Shown: in pieces, positions 45,893 to 57,290 of the stretch
Layout of the letters: the number at the start of each line of letters is the position of its first letter
How positions within the stretch are numbered: the first letter of the stretch is position 1
From: Saturnia japonica
Lineage: Eukaryota > Arthropoda > Insecta > Lepidoptera > Saturniidae
Reading direction: 5' to 3'
Length of the DNA: 64,000 nt
Assembly (NCBI GenBank): GCA_033032175.1
Contig: CM065321.1
Location: 6,346,501-6,410,500 of the forward strand
Notes under the pieces: model-generated
What the model saw: only the letters and a program-made list of their open reading frames with translations
Database searches by the model: none
Told to the model about the DNA's origin: nothing
Program-made: the position numbers and the translations under genes

Positions 45893-48800
45893 AAGGGATC
45901 CTCAATGAATCGCCGATCTCTTGGTAGTCTCCGTTATTTTTGGATTGTAATATGGTTACTATTAGGTACAGTAAAAGTAAAGTAAAAGTAAGTACAGTAA
46001 GGTAAAATAGACATTTCCTCTCGTTAGCTCTTCGCTATTAAACATGCTTTCAGATAAATAATCCTCTGTATTCTGCGTAGATACAAGTCTCCTTCAAACA
46101 CGCTGTTATTTCAATGATGTTGAAAAATAAAATAATATGACTTCATAAGTCAGCAAACTTACATGCCGTAATCGTTCTCACCTAACAGAAAGCTCAGCAA
46201 TAAATCTAACGACCAGCTGACTCGGAGAAATGAGTTTGATAGCCCATCTCCTTTCCTATGACACATTATATCTACTGTTAAAATCATCTTATGCTTTTTA
46301 TTGCACACATTTAGTGTATCTGGTGATAAAAAGATTTTTATTAGACGCTTCACCTTCACAACTTGAAGGCAGGAGCGATCGTTCCATTATCTTATGATAT
46401 TGCAAACTAAAATGTTTAAAATACGGTACCACCTTTGAATAATAACTGTAACATTTATTGCTTCAACCGATCGTTTACGACTTTACGTGACCTATTTCTC
46501 GGTAAATTAACGTGTGAAGTATTTACCAAAATAGAGACTTCTAAAAATTTATATAACTTTTAAATTTCCTTCACTATTTCGTTGGTAGTATTGGTACAAT
46601 TTGATTAGGATTTAGTATTTTCACTTTCAGTCTGTTCAACGATAATAGATTCACCTTTAAGCAAGATATATGACAATAAAGTTTATTAATTATCATAATG
46701 AAAAATAAAATGATATTGCAGACATCAAACCGAATGCTACGATCCAAACGCGCTCAAGGTTATTTCCGAGACGAGAGTCTGGGACACCCGCCACCGTCTT
46801 TACTCACTGTCTCGACTGTATAAGGAGACTCGCGGGAGTGAAACACACTTAAAGTATTTATTTGTCGGCTTATACGATACTTCAAATGAACAGTGGTTCT
46901 ATACGCTTAGTATTACTAATTATTTTATCGTATAGTGTAATAAAAAAAAAAACTAGAATGAAAAAAGGAATTTGCATTTTAAGACGTATTAAATGTTTAT
47001 ATTGTGTAAAAATCAAAATTTATTTATTCATTTAAGTAGAATGCATTTATTAATTTTAAAAGCTACGACTGTTTCAAAAACATCCTTTTAACGAGAAGCG
47101 CCGGGGAAATCTCGAACGGGTTATCTTTTTTTTCTCTGTAAATAATGTTTACAGTTAATATAGTTATACTATTTTAGTGGATGTACAGAGAGGGTTTCAT
47201 TTCTAGCCTCCGCTATCATATAATTAATTAATGATCTACCCTACAAAATATTATTATCTTTTGACCGTAAAACCTGCTTGATAAGGACATGGAAATCGGT
47301 AGTGTGCTTTAGGAACCTCATTGTAGAACCTAACACTAAAACTACCTAAAATATATTAATAGTCTTACTGAGTCTAACACATGGGGTGACTTGGTGTTTA
47401 TTTCTAGTACTAATAGTAGACCAATCCTTATTGTATGTAAAGATACCCGTAAGCTTTTTAGAGCCAGCATAAAAAGGTCATTATATAAATAATTTACTTA
47501 TATTTCCAAGATTAATAACAATAAATAATACTGAGAATTTTTTTAGTATGTGGCTTAAATAGACAAAATACAGTATTTTTTTAGAAATCCCTTTATTTCC
47601 CATTGTTATATGGTCAAAGCAAACAGGCAGCCTGTAACTGACTATGACCAAATTCAAACGAGATCAGAATTCTAAGAAGAATTCTAATTCAAAGAAGAGA
47701 ATTCTAAGGTCAGACACTAATGAGCAATCTTTCTAGAGGAATTAGTTTGAACATCTTATGTACCAGTGTACATCATGGCCACACACTTTTCATAACCTAA
47801 CAAAACAGCGCGACGGGAACACTGTTAGAAGTTTGTGTATCTTGACGATTGTATAGTCGGATCAGAACAAATTGTACCATTTTAAAAATAATTGTTAACC
47901 ATAACTTTTACAAATATCCTCTCTGTTTATGTTTTTAGAACGAATAGGTTTGAGGACTACAAATAAAACATACCTTTAAACCCCGAATCTTCCGCGAAAA
48001 CATAACCAACACCAATAATTTTATCTTATCATAATTCATACAAACTCATATAATATGAAAGCACAAAATTTAAACTTCATTTTTGATCGTAATGCAGCAT
48101 TCAAAAGAAAAACGACTGTATTCAATCTTCGTTACATAAATATAATTAATACACACATAAAGTTACACATACATACACACACAAAGCGTAAAAAATATTT
48201 TTGATGTAAATAACCATTTGATTGTTTCGTTAGGGCTGTACTCTGTAGTTTTTTTTTTTGTAATACTAATGAAATCGTCTTTGGCTAAACCATTATGATA
48301 TCCTAATGTATTTATGTATGTTATCCTAATTGTATAGCTGTAGGTTTCTTATAAATAAAATAAAATCCTTTCTAGAATGAACTCTTCACAAAATTGAGCA
48401 TCGCGGCTACAAAAAATGTAGACTGTCCATTATTACCTTATATTGTAGGTTTTTAATTTATAAAACTAAATGCAGCCAGACTTTAACTAAACAACCTTAA
48501 CACTATCTAAGACAACAAATATACTGTACATGTATGTATATGTATAATATTGAGTAATAGAAAACACATTTCCATTCGAATTATTATTCCAAGCAATGTA
48601 ATTTAAAGTGAACACGAACGAACATATTGCAATAACATTGAGAGAAACACCCTCTGGCCTGACAGCGTCTATTATCGACGCGAGTGAATGTAAATAGGCT
48701 ATTTGTCACTTGCAACGGAGCCAATAGCCTACGCGATTAAGTGGGCCTATTAGCGACGTGTACTACATTAAACGAAGTTTTTATCTTACTGACTTTCTCG

Positions 48801-48984
48801 TAAACATACAATACTTTTAATTTCAAGCAAGTTTTACTGGCAAATAGGCTTATAGGATGGATAATAACGTGAATGATGGTGATGTGTGGAAGTGGCTCCC
48901 TCTCTGTAAATCCACTTTTTTTATCGTTTATAGGTTTGATGTTTTTAAGTGCATTAGAAAATTTTTACTAAATTTTTTCGACGT
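45893..48984. other. Mostly AT-rich, no certain gene
   Basis: Points of structure: an AGTAAA-rich simple run at about 45963-46005; a GC-richer island at 46740-46850 inside a 73-codon plus-strand frame without an ATG start (46714-46935, containing VWDTRHRLYSLSRLYKETRG); four spaced copies of AGAATTC at 47666-47709; and a hairpin at 48695-48731. None identifies a gene. Confidence 0.4.
48695..48731. repeat. Inverted repeat TAGGCTATT / AATAGCCTA
   Basis: Nine-base arms at 48695-48703 and 48723-48731 enclose a 19-nt loop. A third related string (GGGCCTATTAGCG) follows at 48744. Confidence 0.65.
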
Positions 48985-49200
48985 GTGTTGCAATGAGTCC
49001 GAGCTTTTGGTGAAGGTAAACACACCACAGGAAACATCTTTATGAAACCATAGCATAGTGGTAGAGCACTTCCTAAGACCGCCGCAAGTTGAAAATATGT
49101 CACCAAACACCAATGTGTGTTCAGCAGTGTGTTCCGGCAGCAACACTTGAGAGCCAGTCTTTCACTAGGCTTAGCGTGCCACCATCTTAGGTCAAATTGT
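48985..49200 (+). mobile_element. tRNA-derived SINE, family B, copy 4
   Basis: 'GCAATGAGTCCGAGCTTTTG', 'ATGAAACCATAGCATAGTGG', 'CCGCAAGTTGAAAATATG' and 'GTGTGTTCCGGCAGCAACAC' correspond in order to copies 1 and 3. The A box is not preserved. Confidence 0.65.
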
Positions 49201-50303
49201 CAGTAAAGATCAGGTGAATATATTGTGATCATAACGCTAAACCTATACCTATAAAAAAAACTGTAATCATTATTTACATAGTAAAATAAAAATTCTAATC
49301 GAGTTTCTCGGCGGCTCTTCTCGATGACTGAGATGTTTTCCGAACCGGTGATAGTGTTTTGACATTCACAAGTGCCTTATTGGGGTCTAAATTAATTAAG
49401 TATTTTTTATTTTATGAACTCAATTTTAATACCAGTAGTATATTAGTATTTTCAGGAAACATCTATTTATATTAATAGTAATTTGGAACCTTCATTTAAG
49501 TAACAATAAGGTACAGTTTTATCGCTTTATGTCTCGTACGAAAGCGACCTTTGTTGGGACATTAATTGCTGATAATAATAGTGAGGTCTAATTATAACTA
49601 TGCATAATGTGTTTTGTTACATAAATGAGATTTCTTATACTTTAGGTATTAGTTTCGTATTTAAGTATTAACTAGAAACAGATACGATATCTAAATATGA
49701 TAATGTTAAGTATAAAAATGTACAGAGAATATTTCAAGGTTAAAATAATATACCTAATTACAAAAATTAAATGTTTTTTTTTTATTAATTAATTATTAAA
49801 GTAGCCACGTAGTTTTAAGTTGTGTAAAAATCCTACTTTTAATAAATCCAACAAACACAGCGTTCAAAAAGTTTGTATTGGTTTTATAAATTATAAAAAA
49901 AGCAATAGAATTGTAAACCTTTCTAGTAAAGATATAGATACCTACTTAAATTTGCTTAAATAGTAAGAGCCAGAGAGATCGGAAGTTATCTATAGCTAAG
50001 CAAACATAGTAACTGAACAGAATTCTGAATTGTTATTTCAATAAAATATATTTCATATTCAATAAAATATAACGAAGCAAGTGGCCTTGACAGAATAATT
50101 CTTTTAAAAATCTTTAAGCGAAAAGAAGTAGCTACTGTAACTGTACTGTACTGTTACTGTAAGTAAATAATTAAATTATTTTTTTACCTCATTGCTTATA
50201 AGATTACTGCGAAGAACTCCCCTCCTCAGGGATTGTGTTCTTTTTAACTAATTAGCCGAATACCGGCCATTTTCATAATAAGTAATTACTTTTGAATTTA
50301 TGA
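49201..50303. other. AT-rich DNA, nothing recognised
   Basis: Only a short CTGTA/ACTGT simple repeat near 50135-50162 was noted. Confidence 0.5.
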
Positions 50304-51605
50304 TTTAGACCTTATTTGCATGGGTGCTTTTAATAAAAATAACTAACGAACATTTCCATTACAAAAACGCCTTCGTCTTAACAGATGAAGTGCTGTAATT
50401 TGTTTTAATATAGCACTTTTTTGGGCACTGAAAATCGCTTGTGCGTTTGGCGCCTGAAAATCTTTAAGATGGAAAAATAATTGTATTTTGTTCTTGTAGA
50501 TATTTGATTCCCATAGTAGAAAAAATACAATAAAACAATTTATGTATTGAATTGTAAGCATTTTAAACAAATTTGGTAAAGGATTAATGTGTACGGCGCT
50601 GGTGTCGCAAAAGAAAGCACGGTACGTTTTTGGTTTCAACGTTTTCGTTCTGGAAATTTCGACCTTCAGAACCAACCCCGTGGACGGCTGGAGACCAAAG
50701 TGGAAAATAAAGAATTAAAGGCTATTGTGGAAGCGAATCCATCACAAAGCACTTCAGAGATAGCTGCAGGCTTCGGGGTAAGTGATAAAACTATATTAAT
50801 CCACTTGAAGTAAATCGGGAAAGTAAAAAAACTTGAACGATGTGGACCTCATGAATTGAGTAAATCGAACTTGCAAACATCGCGTCGACAGCTGTATTAC
50901 TTTGCTCAACCGACACAATAATGAAAGGATTTTAATTCGAATCATTACTTGTGATGAAAAGTGGATACTGTACGATAATCGAAAGCGCTCGTCGTAATGG
51001 CTGAACCCTGGAGACCCAGCCAAATCCTGCCCTAAACGAAAGTTGACTTAGAAAAAGTTACTTGTGAGTGTTTGGTGGACTAGCGCCGCTGTCGTTCACT
51101 AAAGCTTTCTATAATCTGGCCAAACAATTGCGGCAGATATCTATTGTCAGCAACTGCAAACCATGAAGGAAGAACTAGCTGCTAAACGACCGAGATTGGT
51201 CAATAGCTCTAGGCCACTGCTGCTTCACGACAACGCAAGACCACACACTCCACAACAAACAACCACTGAGTTAAATGAGCTACAATTGGAATGTCTGCGA
51301 CATCCACCGTACTCTCCGGACCTTGCTCCAACAAATTACCATTTTTTCCGGAATTTGGACAACTTCTTACAAGGAAAAAAATTCAACTCCAATGCGGTAG
51401 TCCAAACTGCCTTCAAAGAGTTTATTGATTCTCGCCCCCATGGTTTTTTAGTAAATAGATCAATTAACTACCTATGAGATGGCAAAAGTGCATAGATAAC
51501 AACGGTGCATACTTTCAATAATTAAATATATTTTACAAAAAAAAAAAGACTTTATATTCCTCCCATACAAAACGCCAATTTCATATTATATAAGGACCTA
51601 ATATT
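50304..51605 (+). mobile_element. Cecropia-like mariner element, decayed
   Basis: The right end reads, on the minus strand, TATTAGGTCCTTATATAATA and then 'GAAATTGGCGTTTTGTATGG'. The left end at about 50304-50332 ('TTTAGACCTTATTTGCATGG') is a weak but positional match. That gives a length of about 1.3 kb, normal for a mariner. The transposase inside is broken. The subfamily is judged from remembered similarity of the transposase C-terminus and is not certain. Confidence 0.75.
50586..51521 (+). pseudogene. Mariner transposase, multiple frameshifts, third catalytic residue changed
   Basis: The visible protein starts at YGAGVAKESTVRFWFQRFRS (second helix-turn-helix), then PSQSTSEIAAGFGVSDKTIL; the N-terminal 30-40 residues are not recognisable. 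A TAA at 50811-50813 interrupts, after which IGKVKKLERCGPHEL continues, then ITCDEKWILYDN with the first Asp in another frame (about 50941-50980). The last open part (51163-51477) has LLLHDNARPHTPQQTTTELN with the second Asp and YSPDLAPTNYHFFRNLDNF, where the expected third Asp (PTDYHFF position, 34 residues after the second) is Asn. After another shift, RWQKCIDNNGAYFQ and a TAA at 51519-51521 complete the C-terminus. Confidence 0.88.
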
Positions 51606-52427
51606 AAAAAGGTTTGTAATGGATTCATTGTAATGAATGTTGTTATTAATACATTTTTAAGAAGAAAAAATGATGGCTATGTTGAATAAATTTAGCAGCT
51701 GTCAATTTAAATCAGTCAACTTGGTAAAAGACGACTTTGAGGCTTATGTGAAATTTGTTATACTTTGCAAACTAAATGCATATTTAAGTTAAAACTTGTG
51801 TACTGAAATATTTCATGGAAAAATTGTTTTGACACACACGCAATATTTTTGAACGGTCTATCCATCGACACCCTACACCATGATATAGACGAAAGAAAAA
51901 AAAATCATCCCCACTTTACGTGTTACCCAATTTATTATTTTTTAAATATTTTATTTTACCACTTTGTCGGCGTTGATTAACATGTATACACATACCAAAT
52001 TACAGCTTTCTAGAACTAAGAATCTCTGAGTTAAGCCGCAGGCAAACAGATGAACATAGCGAAACTGTAAGGATTCCTTGTTGACTTTGTAATCCTAAAA
52101 AGTTATACTTTAATTTAACTACCAATTAGTATATGACAAAAACAGGTCACCCAGGTTAACTAAATTAAACAGTTGATGTGCGGCCGAGGACGACATTTGA
52201 ATACACTGATTAATTTGTTATGTATTGTGAAATTAATAATAATAATTTACTTTTGGAAAATGAACGTTGGTTAGTTATTAATGTCGACGTTATATATTCT
52301 TTTAAAAGTAATGATGATAAATAAATAACTTTTAACGTTACTCGGTTTCTTTTGAGCTTCTCATTGTTATATATAGGCAGACGTACTTAGGTAAATTTTA
52401 TAAATTGGCGAATGGTTATTAACTTTT
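51606..52427. other. AT-rich DNA, nothing recognised
   Basis: No features recognised. Confidence 0.5.
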
Positions 52428-52435
52428 CTGTAGAC

Positions 52436-52829
52436 CAGGGTTCTTTAAACCTTTTTGTAGTTACGGACCACCAGCATCACGTAAAAAATTTGGCGACTTC
52501 TTCCGAAGTTAGTTTTAGATGAAGGGAAAAAATCATATTTTGAAGTAAAAAAAAGTACGTTTTATTTAATTACCACAGTGAAAGTAAGGACGTACCGCGT
52601 GCTGCTGTTTTTTTGTTGCTGCTCTTTCTCAAACCGAGTGCTTTTGGTACGAAAAACATCCACAGAATCAGATACATTTTCTAGGTGGACCGTGGACAGA
52701 TGTAAAGTGTTCTGACAATATTACTGGCTTCATACTACCATTAAAAAATACTGCGGCTTTGTGTTTGTTTTCTTAACTGATATGGGCCTTCAGCATTCAT
52801 GCTATAGACCTCAAGGTAAAGTAACCCTG
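52436..52829. mobile_element. Small non-autonomous hAT element (394 bp)
   Basis: The left end reads CAGGGTTCTTTAAACCTTTT and the right end, on the minus strand, CAGGGTTACTTTACCTTGAG. They form an imperfect terminal inverted repeat. The flanks are CTGTAGAC (52428-52435) and CTCTAGAC (52830-52837), an 8-bp target duplication with one difference. It fits the nTCTAGAn preference of hAT transposons. Inside are 'GTAGTTACGGACCACC' and 'CTAGGTGGACCGTGGACAG' but no transposase, so it needed a hAT transposase in trans. Confidence 0.82.
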
Positions 52830-53339
52830 CTCTAGACATTGGGCAGCCCACGGGTGTGTCTTTCAGTAGGTCACTTATTCTATTTTTTATTATATTCTCT
52901 ATTTTAATGCGATGTAACAGAAATAGAGAAAAATTAAAAGTTTCACCTGGCTTTGGTTCAAAGGTTACTGAAATACTAAGTATATTTTAAACTGTCAGTT
53001 TACTCGATTTAACTTTTCCACCCGTAAGTGGAATTATTAGTCTATTGTTGTTGTATATAGTGTCGCTTTAAAGTTAATTACTAGTGCCCATGAAAATATT
53101 TTTTAATATTGTTTTATTCCATAATTTTTAGAAAAAATAAAACAGTATTTTTCAAATCTATTAAAGAATCTTCAAGTCGAACTAGTTAATAGAATAATTT
53201 AGATACCATTGTATCTAATGATATAATTAGTTTTTGTCTTGTGTAAATCAAGTGTAGATTATGTTGAACAGAGAGACAAAACCTCTTAATCAAGATAAAA
53301 CATCCGCAACTAAACTAATTAATTATATGTATTTTTAAT

Positions 53340-53480
53340 AGCACAGTAAAGTGACTGCACTATGCCTGATGGTAAGCACAGTGAAATTTTAAAAAAGGCT
53401 ACCGCCAAAAGATTGGAAATCCATCACCGGTCGCTGCTGTCATGCTAGCCTACCAAGGCAACTGGGGATATATACTGGCC
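53340..53480 (+). repeat. Dispersed repeat, family D, copy 3
   Basis: 'GTGACTGCACTATGCCTGAT', GGTAAGCAC, 'GATTGGAAATCCATCACCGG' and 'CATGCTAGCCTACCAAGG' match copies at 25145 and 59049. Confidence 0.6.
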
Positions 53481-53504
53481 GACCCCGAAAATTGACAACC
53501 AATG

Positions 53505-53690
53505 AGTCACTGCGACGTATTTATCACAATGGTCGCGATCCGGTCGGGTAAAACTCCTTATCACCGCGCTTGATTATTGGATATACACCGGCTGATCCCG
53601 GATAGAGACAACCCTAAACGTGCCACTATGGCGGTTTTGCACATGGTGAGTGGTGGTCGCGATCCAATCGGACACAATTGTCGTGTCCTA
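53505..53690 (+). repeat. Dispersed repeat, family R, copy 3
   Basis: 'GCGCTTGATTATTGGATATA', CACCGGCTGATCCCGG, 'AACGTGCCACTATGGCGG' and 'GTGGTCGCGATCCAATCGG' match the minus-strand copies at 17339 and 45658. The phrase GGTCGCGATCC occurs at both ends of this copy. Confidence 0.65.
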
Positions 53691-53699
53691 CCGCCTAGC

Positions 53700-54324
53700 A
53701 AAATTATCAATCAATTTGTTATCAATGCAATGTATTTGTCTAGAATATTAACTGTTTAATTACCTAAATTTAATTTTTCGCCATATACTAAGTACTTACT
53801 TTATGGAATCTTGTACGATTCTCACCTAGAAATTTCCTCTAACAGGCTCTAATTTCTCTAAACGCCCTAAATGATTTATTAAGTGTAAAACAAATCCAAC
53901 AACTTTGACCACTAAATGTGTTTAAAATATAAACCTACCTACTCAGTATAATTCGATTAACTTCGTGTTTAATTATATTGATTTAGACAAATTAACCTTT
54001 TAAAGCAATTTATTTATCTAACTTTTATCCACTAATATAATAATAATCCATATAATTTTATTTAGGTTATGAACTGATTCTACTTATCTGTACCTTACAT
54101 ACATACGCATATGTTTATTAGTCTCTTAGTTAGTCTAGTAATGTATTCGTCTCATAAATGTAAATATTAGTCTTTGTATTTTATACATTTGTAGCTGGTC
54201 TTCTGACATACAACATAACTTTCACATGTTATTGTTTTTCCTATCGTACATTTTTTACTGAAGTTGCATACGAAATGCAAAGCAAGATGGCGGTGTGACT
54301 GTTATCTTCTTATTTAAATTAAAA
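53700..54324. other. AT-rich DNA, nothing recognised
   Basis: No features recognised. Confidence 0.5.
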
Positions 54325-55187
54325 CTAGCTGGTACCTGCGACTTCGTCTGCGTATTATTGTATGTATTGTATCGCGGGGGCAATCGTTCTGCACAGGCGC
54401 TGCACCGGCCCGCCCCCTGGCTTCGTCCGACAGCTCTGCTGGCACAGACTACTTCGTGCTTTGGCCGTGAACTCGCGTTTGTTTGATTTGTACGCGCTAC
54501 ATCATTCCGGACGTTCGGCTAGCGCTGAGATATAAGTGATTTACGGGTGTTAAAGTTTTGCATTGTATAACTTTAACTTAAAGTTTTTGATGAACTGATT
54601 GCTTGAATGATAGTGTCCTGGGATTTGAGGCTGCCACACACATATACATACAGTTCACTCCACAAACACAGTTACTTAACAATCTGCACTCCAGGTTAAC
54701 GGAGCAAGGTCAAAGTCACTGCCCGCACCTGACGAGGCGAGTCTCTTTTGTTTGTTATTACAATAATTACTGTGTATCGTAGCAAAAGCTTCGAGAGGGA
54801 ATGATTCGCGATTGATTGAATTAAGGGCCTAGAACATATTACGCGAAGCTTTTCGATCACACAGACTGATCTCGGAACACGAAAAACCAAAAGAAAATCA
54901 TAGATGGGTTTGTCACTATGTTTATGGTGGACACGATTCCTACTACCTCATTATATTACTGCATATGCACCACCTGCTTTCGGAACACGACAAAGCAAAA
55001 AAATCATTATATTTGTAGGATAACAGTGGTTAAGTTATAATTTTACCAGGATAAAAATACCCTATGTGTTATTCCAGGTTATAGACAAAATGTGACAATT
55101 TTCATCAAAATCCGTTCAGCTGTTTTTGCGTGATTGAGTAACAAACATCCGAACATACACACTTTCACATTGATTATATTAGTAGGA
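54325..55187 (-). mobile_element. Non-autonomous Helitron with both ends (863 bp)
   Basis: On the minus strand it begins TCCTACTAATATAATCAATG after A and ends 'CGCAGACGAAGTCGCAGGTA' and CCAGCTAG before T. The first 150 bases contain 'GTTACTCAATCACGCAAAAA', 'CAGCTGAACGGATTTTGATG' and 'AATAACACATAGGGTATTTT', which I recall as typical of lepidopteran Helitrons. The interior has GC-rich parts (54370-54480, 54700-54740), perhaps captured sequence. No Rep/helicase frame. Confidence 0.85.
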
Positions 55188-56397
55188 TGCTTAGTAATTG
55201 TGGGTGTTGAGCGGTCAAAGTAAATAAAGAGTTTATAATTAGCTCACTGTCCAAATCAGTTACATCCCACAAGGATAATACCAAATCTTTAAGCCAAAAA
55301 TAGGCGTGGCATTGGAAGTTCTTTATTGGAATTTTGTATAGGTTTTATCATAGTTTCTCCGGTGTATGTTGCTTGATTTTTCTGTATTTATTCCTTATTT
55401 AATTTAAATTCAAATGAAATTGTAGCTTAGGCCATGTTAGACAGAAGAAACTAACATTAATTAATTCAGTTCCCGCTAACAACTTCAATGCCTTAATTGA
55501 TTCGATGCATATCTAACAGTCGAGCGGACATAAATCAAGGCAGTGGGTGTTCAAACTTGTTAGTGAAATGTAAATAAGATAGCGAATAACTTTTTGCGAG
55601 TATATCTTACAATAGAAAGTCGATATATGTATCAGCTTCGTATGCAGGAGATATTCACCGAAATAATGTACAAATTTTTAAAATCCTTTTTTTTATTTCT
55701 AACCCTTGTTGAAGCTACGGTCAATGGTCTCTTGCTGTTTGACGTCGAGAGTTTTTAGTTTGAATTAAGATTGGGGTCTTTTATATTAGATAAACCGAAT
55801 ATGAGACTGAGATTAGAATCATTGAAGTAAGTACCTTGTGTAGGAGTAGGTAATTTGTGTATTTTTCTCTAATGAACTAAGTATAAATTATTTTCAAGTT
55901 GCTAATATTGATGTTTATTAATTCGAAATATTACAAAAGTAAAATTCAGTATGTAACCTTTAAACGATAAATAACGTTTTTGGGAAATTGTACGGAAAGC
56001 TCATCAATTTTCCGGTTTTAATATCCCAAGACAAAAGGGGTGCGGCGCGTTACGTTCTGTCAACGTATCGGATCGGCACCTAACTCACGTGAAATATAAA
56101 TTGGTTTTGCCATCACTCTGATAAACATGAAAGGATGCGAGGGGACATTTAGCTGTTGTTTCGTTCTTTTTTTTTTGTTTTGAATGTAGGTTCGTTTTGC
56201 TTGTAGAGTATACTTGTTTACTTGGTAGAAGCTGGTATATTTATTTCAGATTTTTATTTATTAACTTTTGTAACGAACATTTCTATTACGATCTATAATA
56301 ATATAGTATTAAGTGTATTGTAAAAAAAATAGTTCTATAATATATAGTTATTTTGACAAATTTCACGCTGTAGGAATAAGACCATAATTATAGAATA
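55188..56397. other. AT-rich DNA, nothing firmly recognised
   Basis: A GC-rich string near 56040-56080 ('GGTGCGGCGCGTTACGTTCT') resembles the palindromic part at 22440-22460. No gene seen. Confidence 0.45.
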
Positions 56398-56663
56398 CTA
56401 GATGTGCCCCACGGTTTTACCCGTGTTAATTTTATACGACATACATCGCTACCGCACCCGTTTAGGCAATTTTTTATACTTTGTGTAAAACTATCGACAT
56501 TTTTATGAGGAATAAATAATCAAATTATAATATAGCCTATGTTACTCGTTGATATTGTAGCTTTATACTGGAGAAATAATTTTTTAAATCGGTCCAGTAG
56601 TTTTTGAGCTTATCCATTATAAAGAAAAAATCAAATCTTTCCTCTTTATAATATTGGTATAGA
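56398..56663 (-). mobile_element. Short non-autonomous Helitron, family H2, copy 2
   Basis: On the minus strand it starts TCTATACCAATATTATAAAG after A, and ends 'ACGGGTAAAACCGTGGGGCA' and CATCTAG before T. It matches 20076-20353 almost end to end, including 'AAACTACTGGACCGATTTAA' and 'TGTCGTATAAAATTAACACG'. Confidence 0.88.
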
Positions 56664-57048
56664 TAATATTGAGTAAAGTAAAAAATAATAACCACCATAG
56701 TGGCACGTTTAGATAGAAAGAAAGAAAGCACATTTATTTGATATTAAAAACACTGACATAACTAACAAATAACGTTTAAAGTTTATAATATTATTGGCAT
56801 AAAAACACAAAAGAAACGCGTATAAATCGAGGGAATAAATTAAGGATTAATAAATTTATTGGTTTCGAAGACGAAATCAATTGTTACATACTAAGTTTGT
56901 TCAGACGTTAATTCTGTTACTAACTATATAAGTTAGCGCTTTCCACTTATGTAATTACGCCTTCAATTCAAATACGTAAATATCTTTATTTAAACCTGTA
57001 TAATATTTTATATTAAAATCATAAATCAAAGTAATGTATCATCAATAT

Positions 57049-57290
57049 TCTATACTAATATTATAATGCTCAAATTATTGTTTGAAAATTGGTTTGAACG
57101 CCTAATTTCTGGTACGACAAGTCGAATTCCGTTTGAATTTTATTGCCTATTTATTAACTCTACAATTTCACGTTATGAACATAAGGAGTGGAGCACTATC
57201 CATGAACATCAAGCAATCTGACAAGCTAGAGGCATGTACGGGAAGTGAGAACAACGATATAATTTTTACGAGTAAAACCACGGGGCGCGT
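57049..57290 (+). mobile_element. Helitron family H1, copy with damaged 3' end
   Basis: Starts TCTATACTAATATTATAATG and ends around 'GAGTAAAACCACGGGGCGCG'; the CTAG is lost. The middle ('GAGTGGAGCACTATCCATGA', ACATCAAGCAATCTG, CAAGCTAG) matches 14586-14883. A 62-codon frame over it (57133-57321) is incidental. Confidence 0.7.

Noticed and set aside
50343..50675. 110-codon minus-strand frame
   Set aside because: It overlaps the mariner element on the opposite strand to the real transposase and has no motif.
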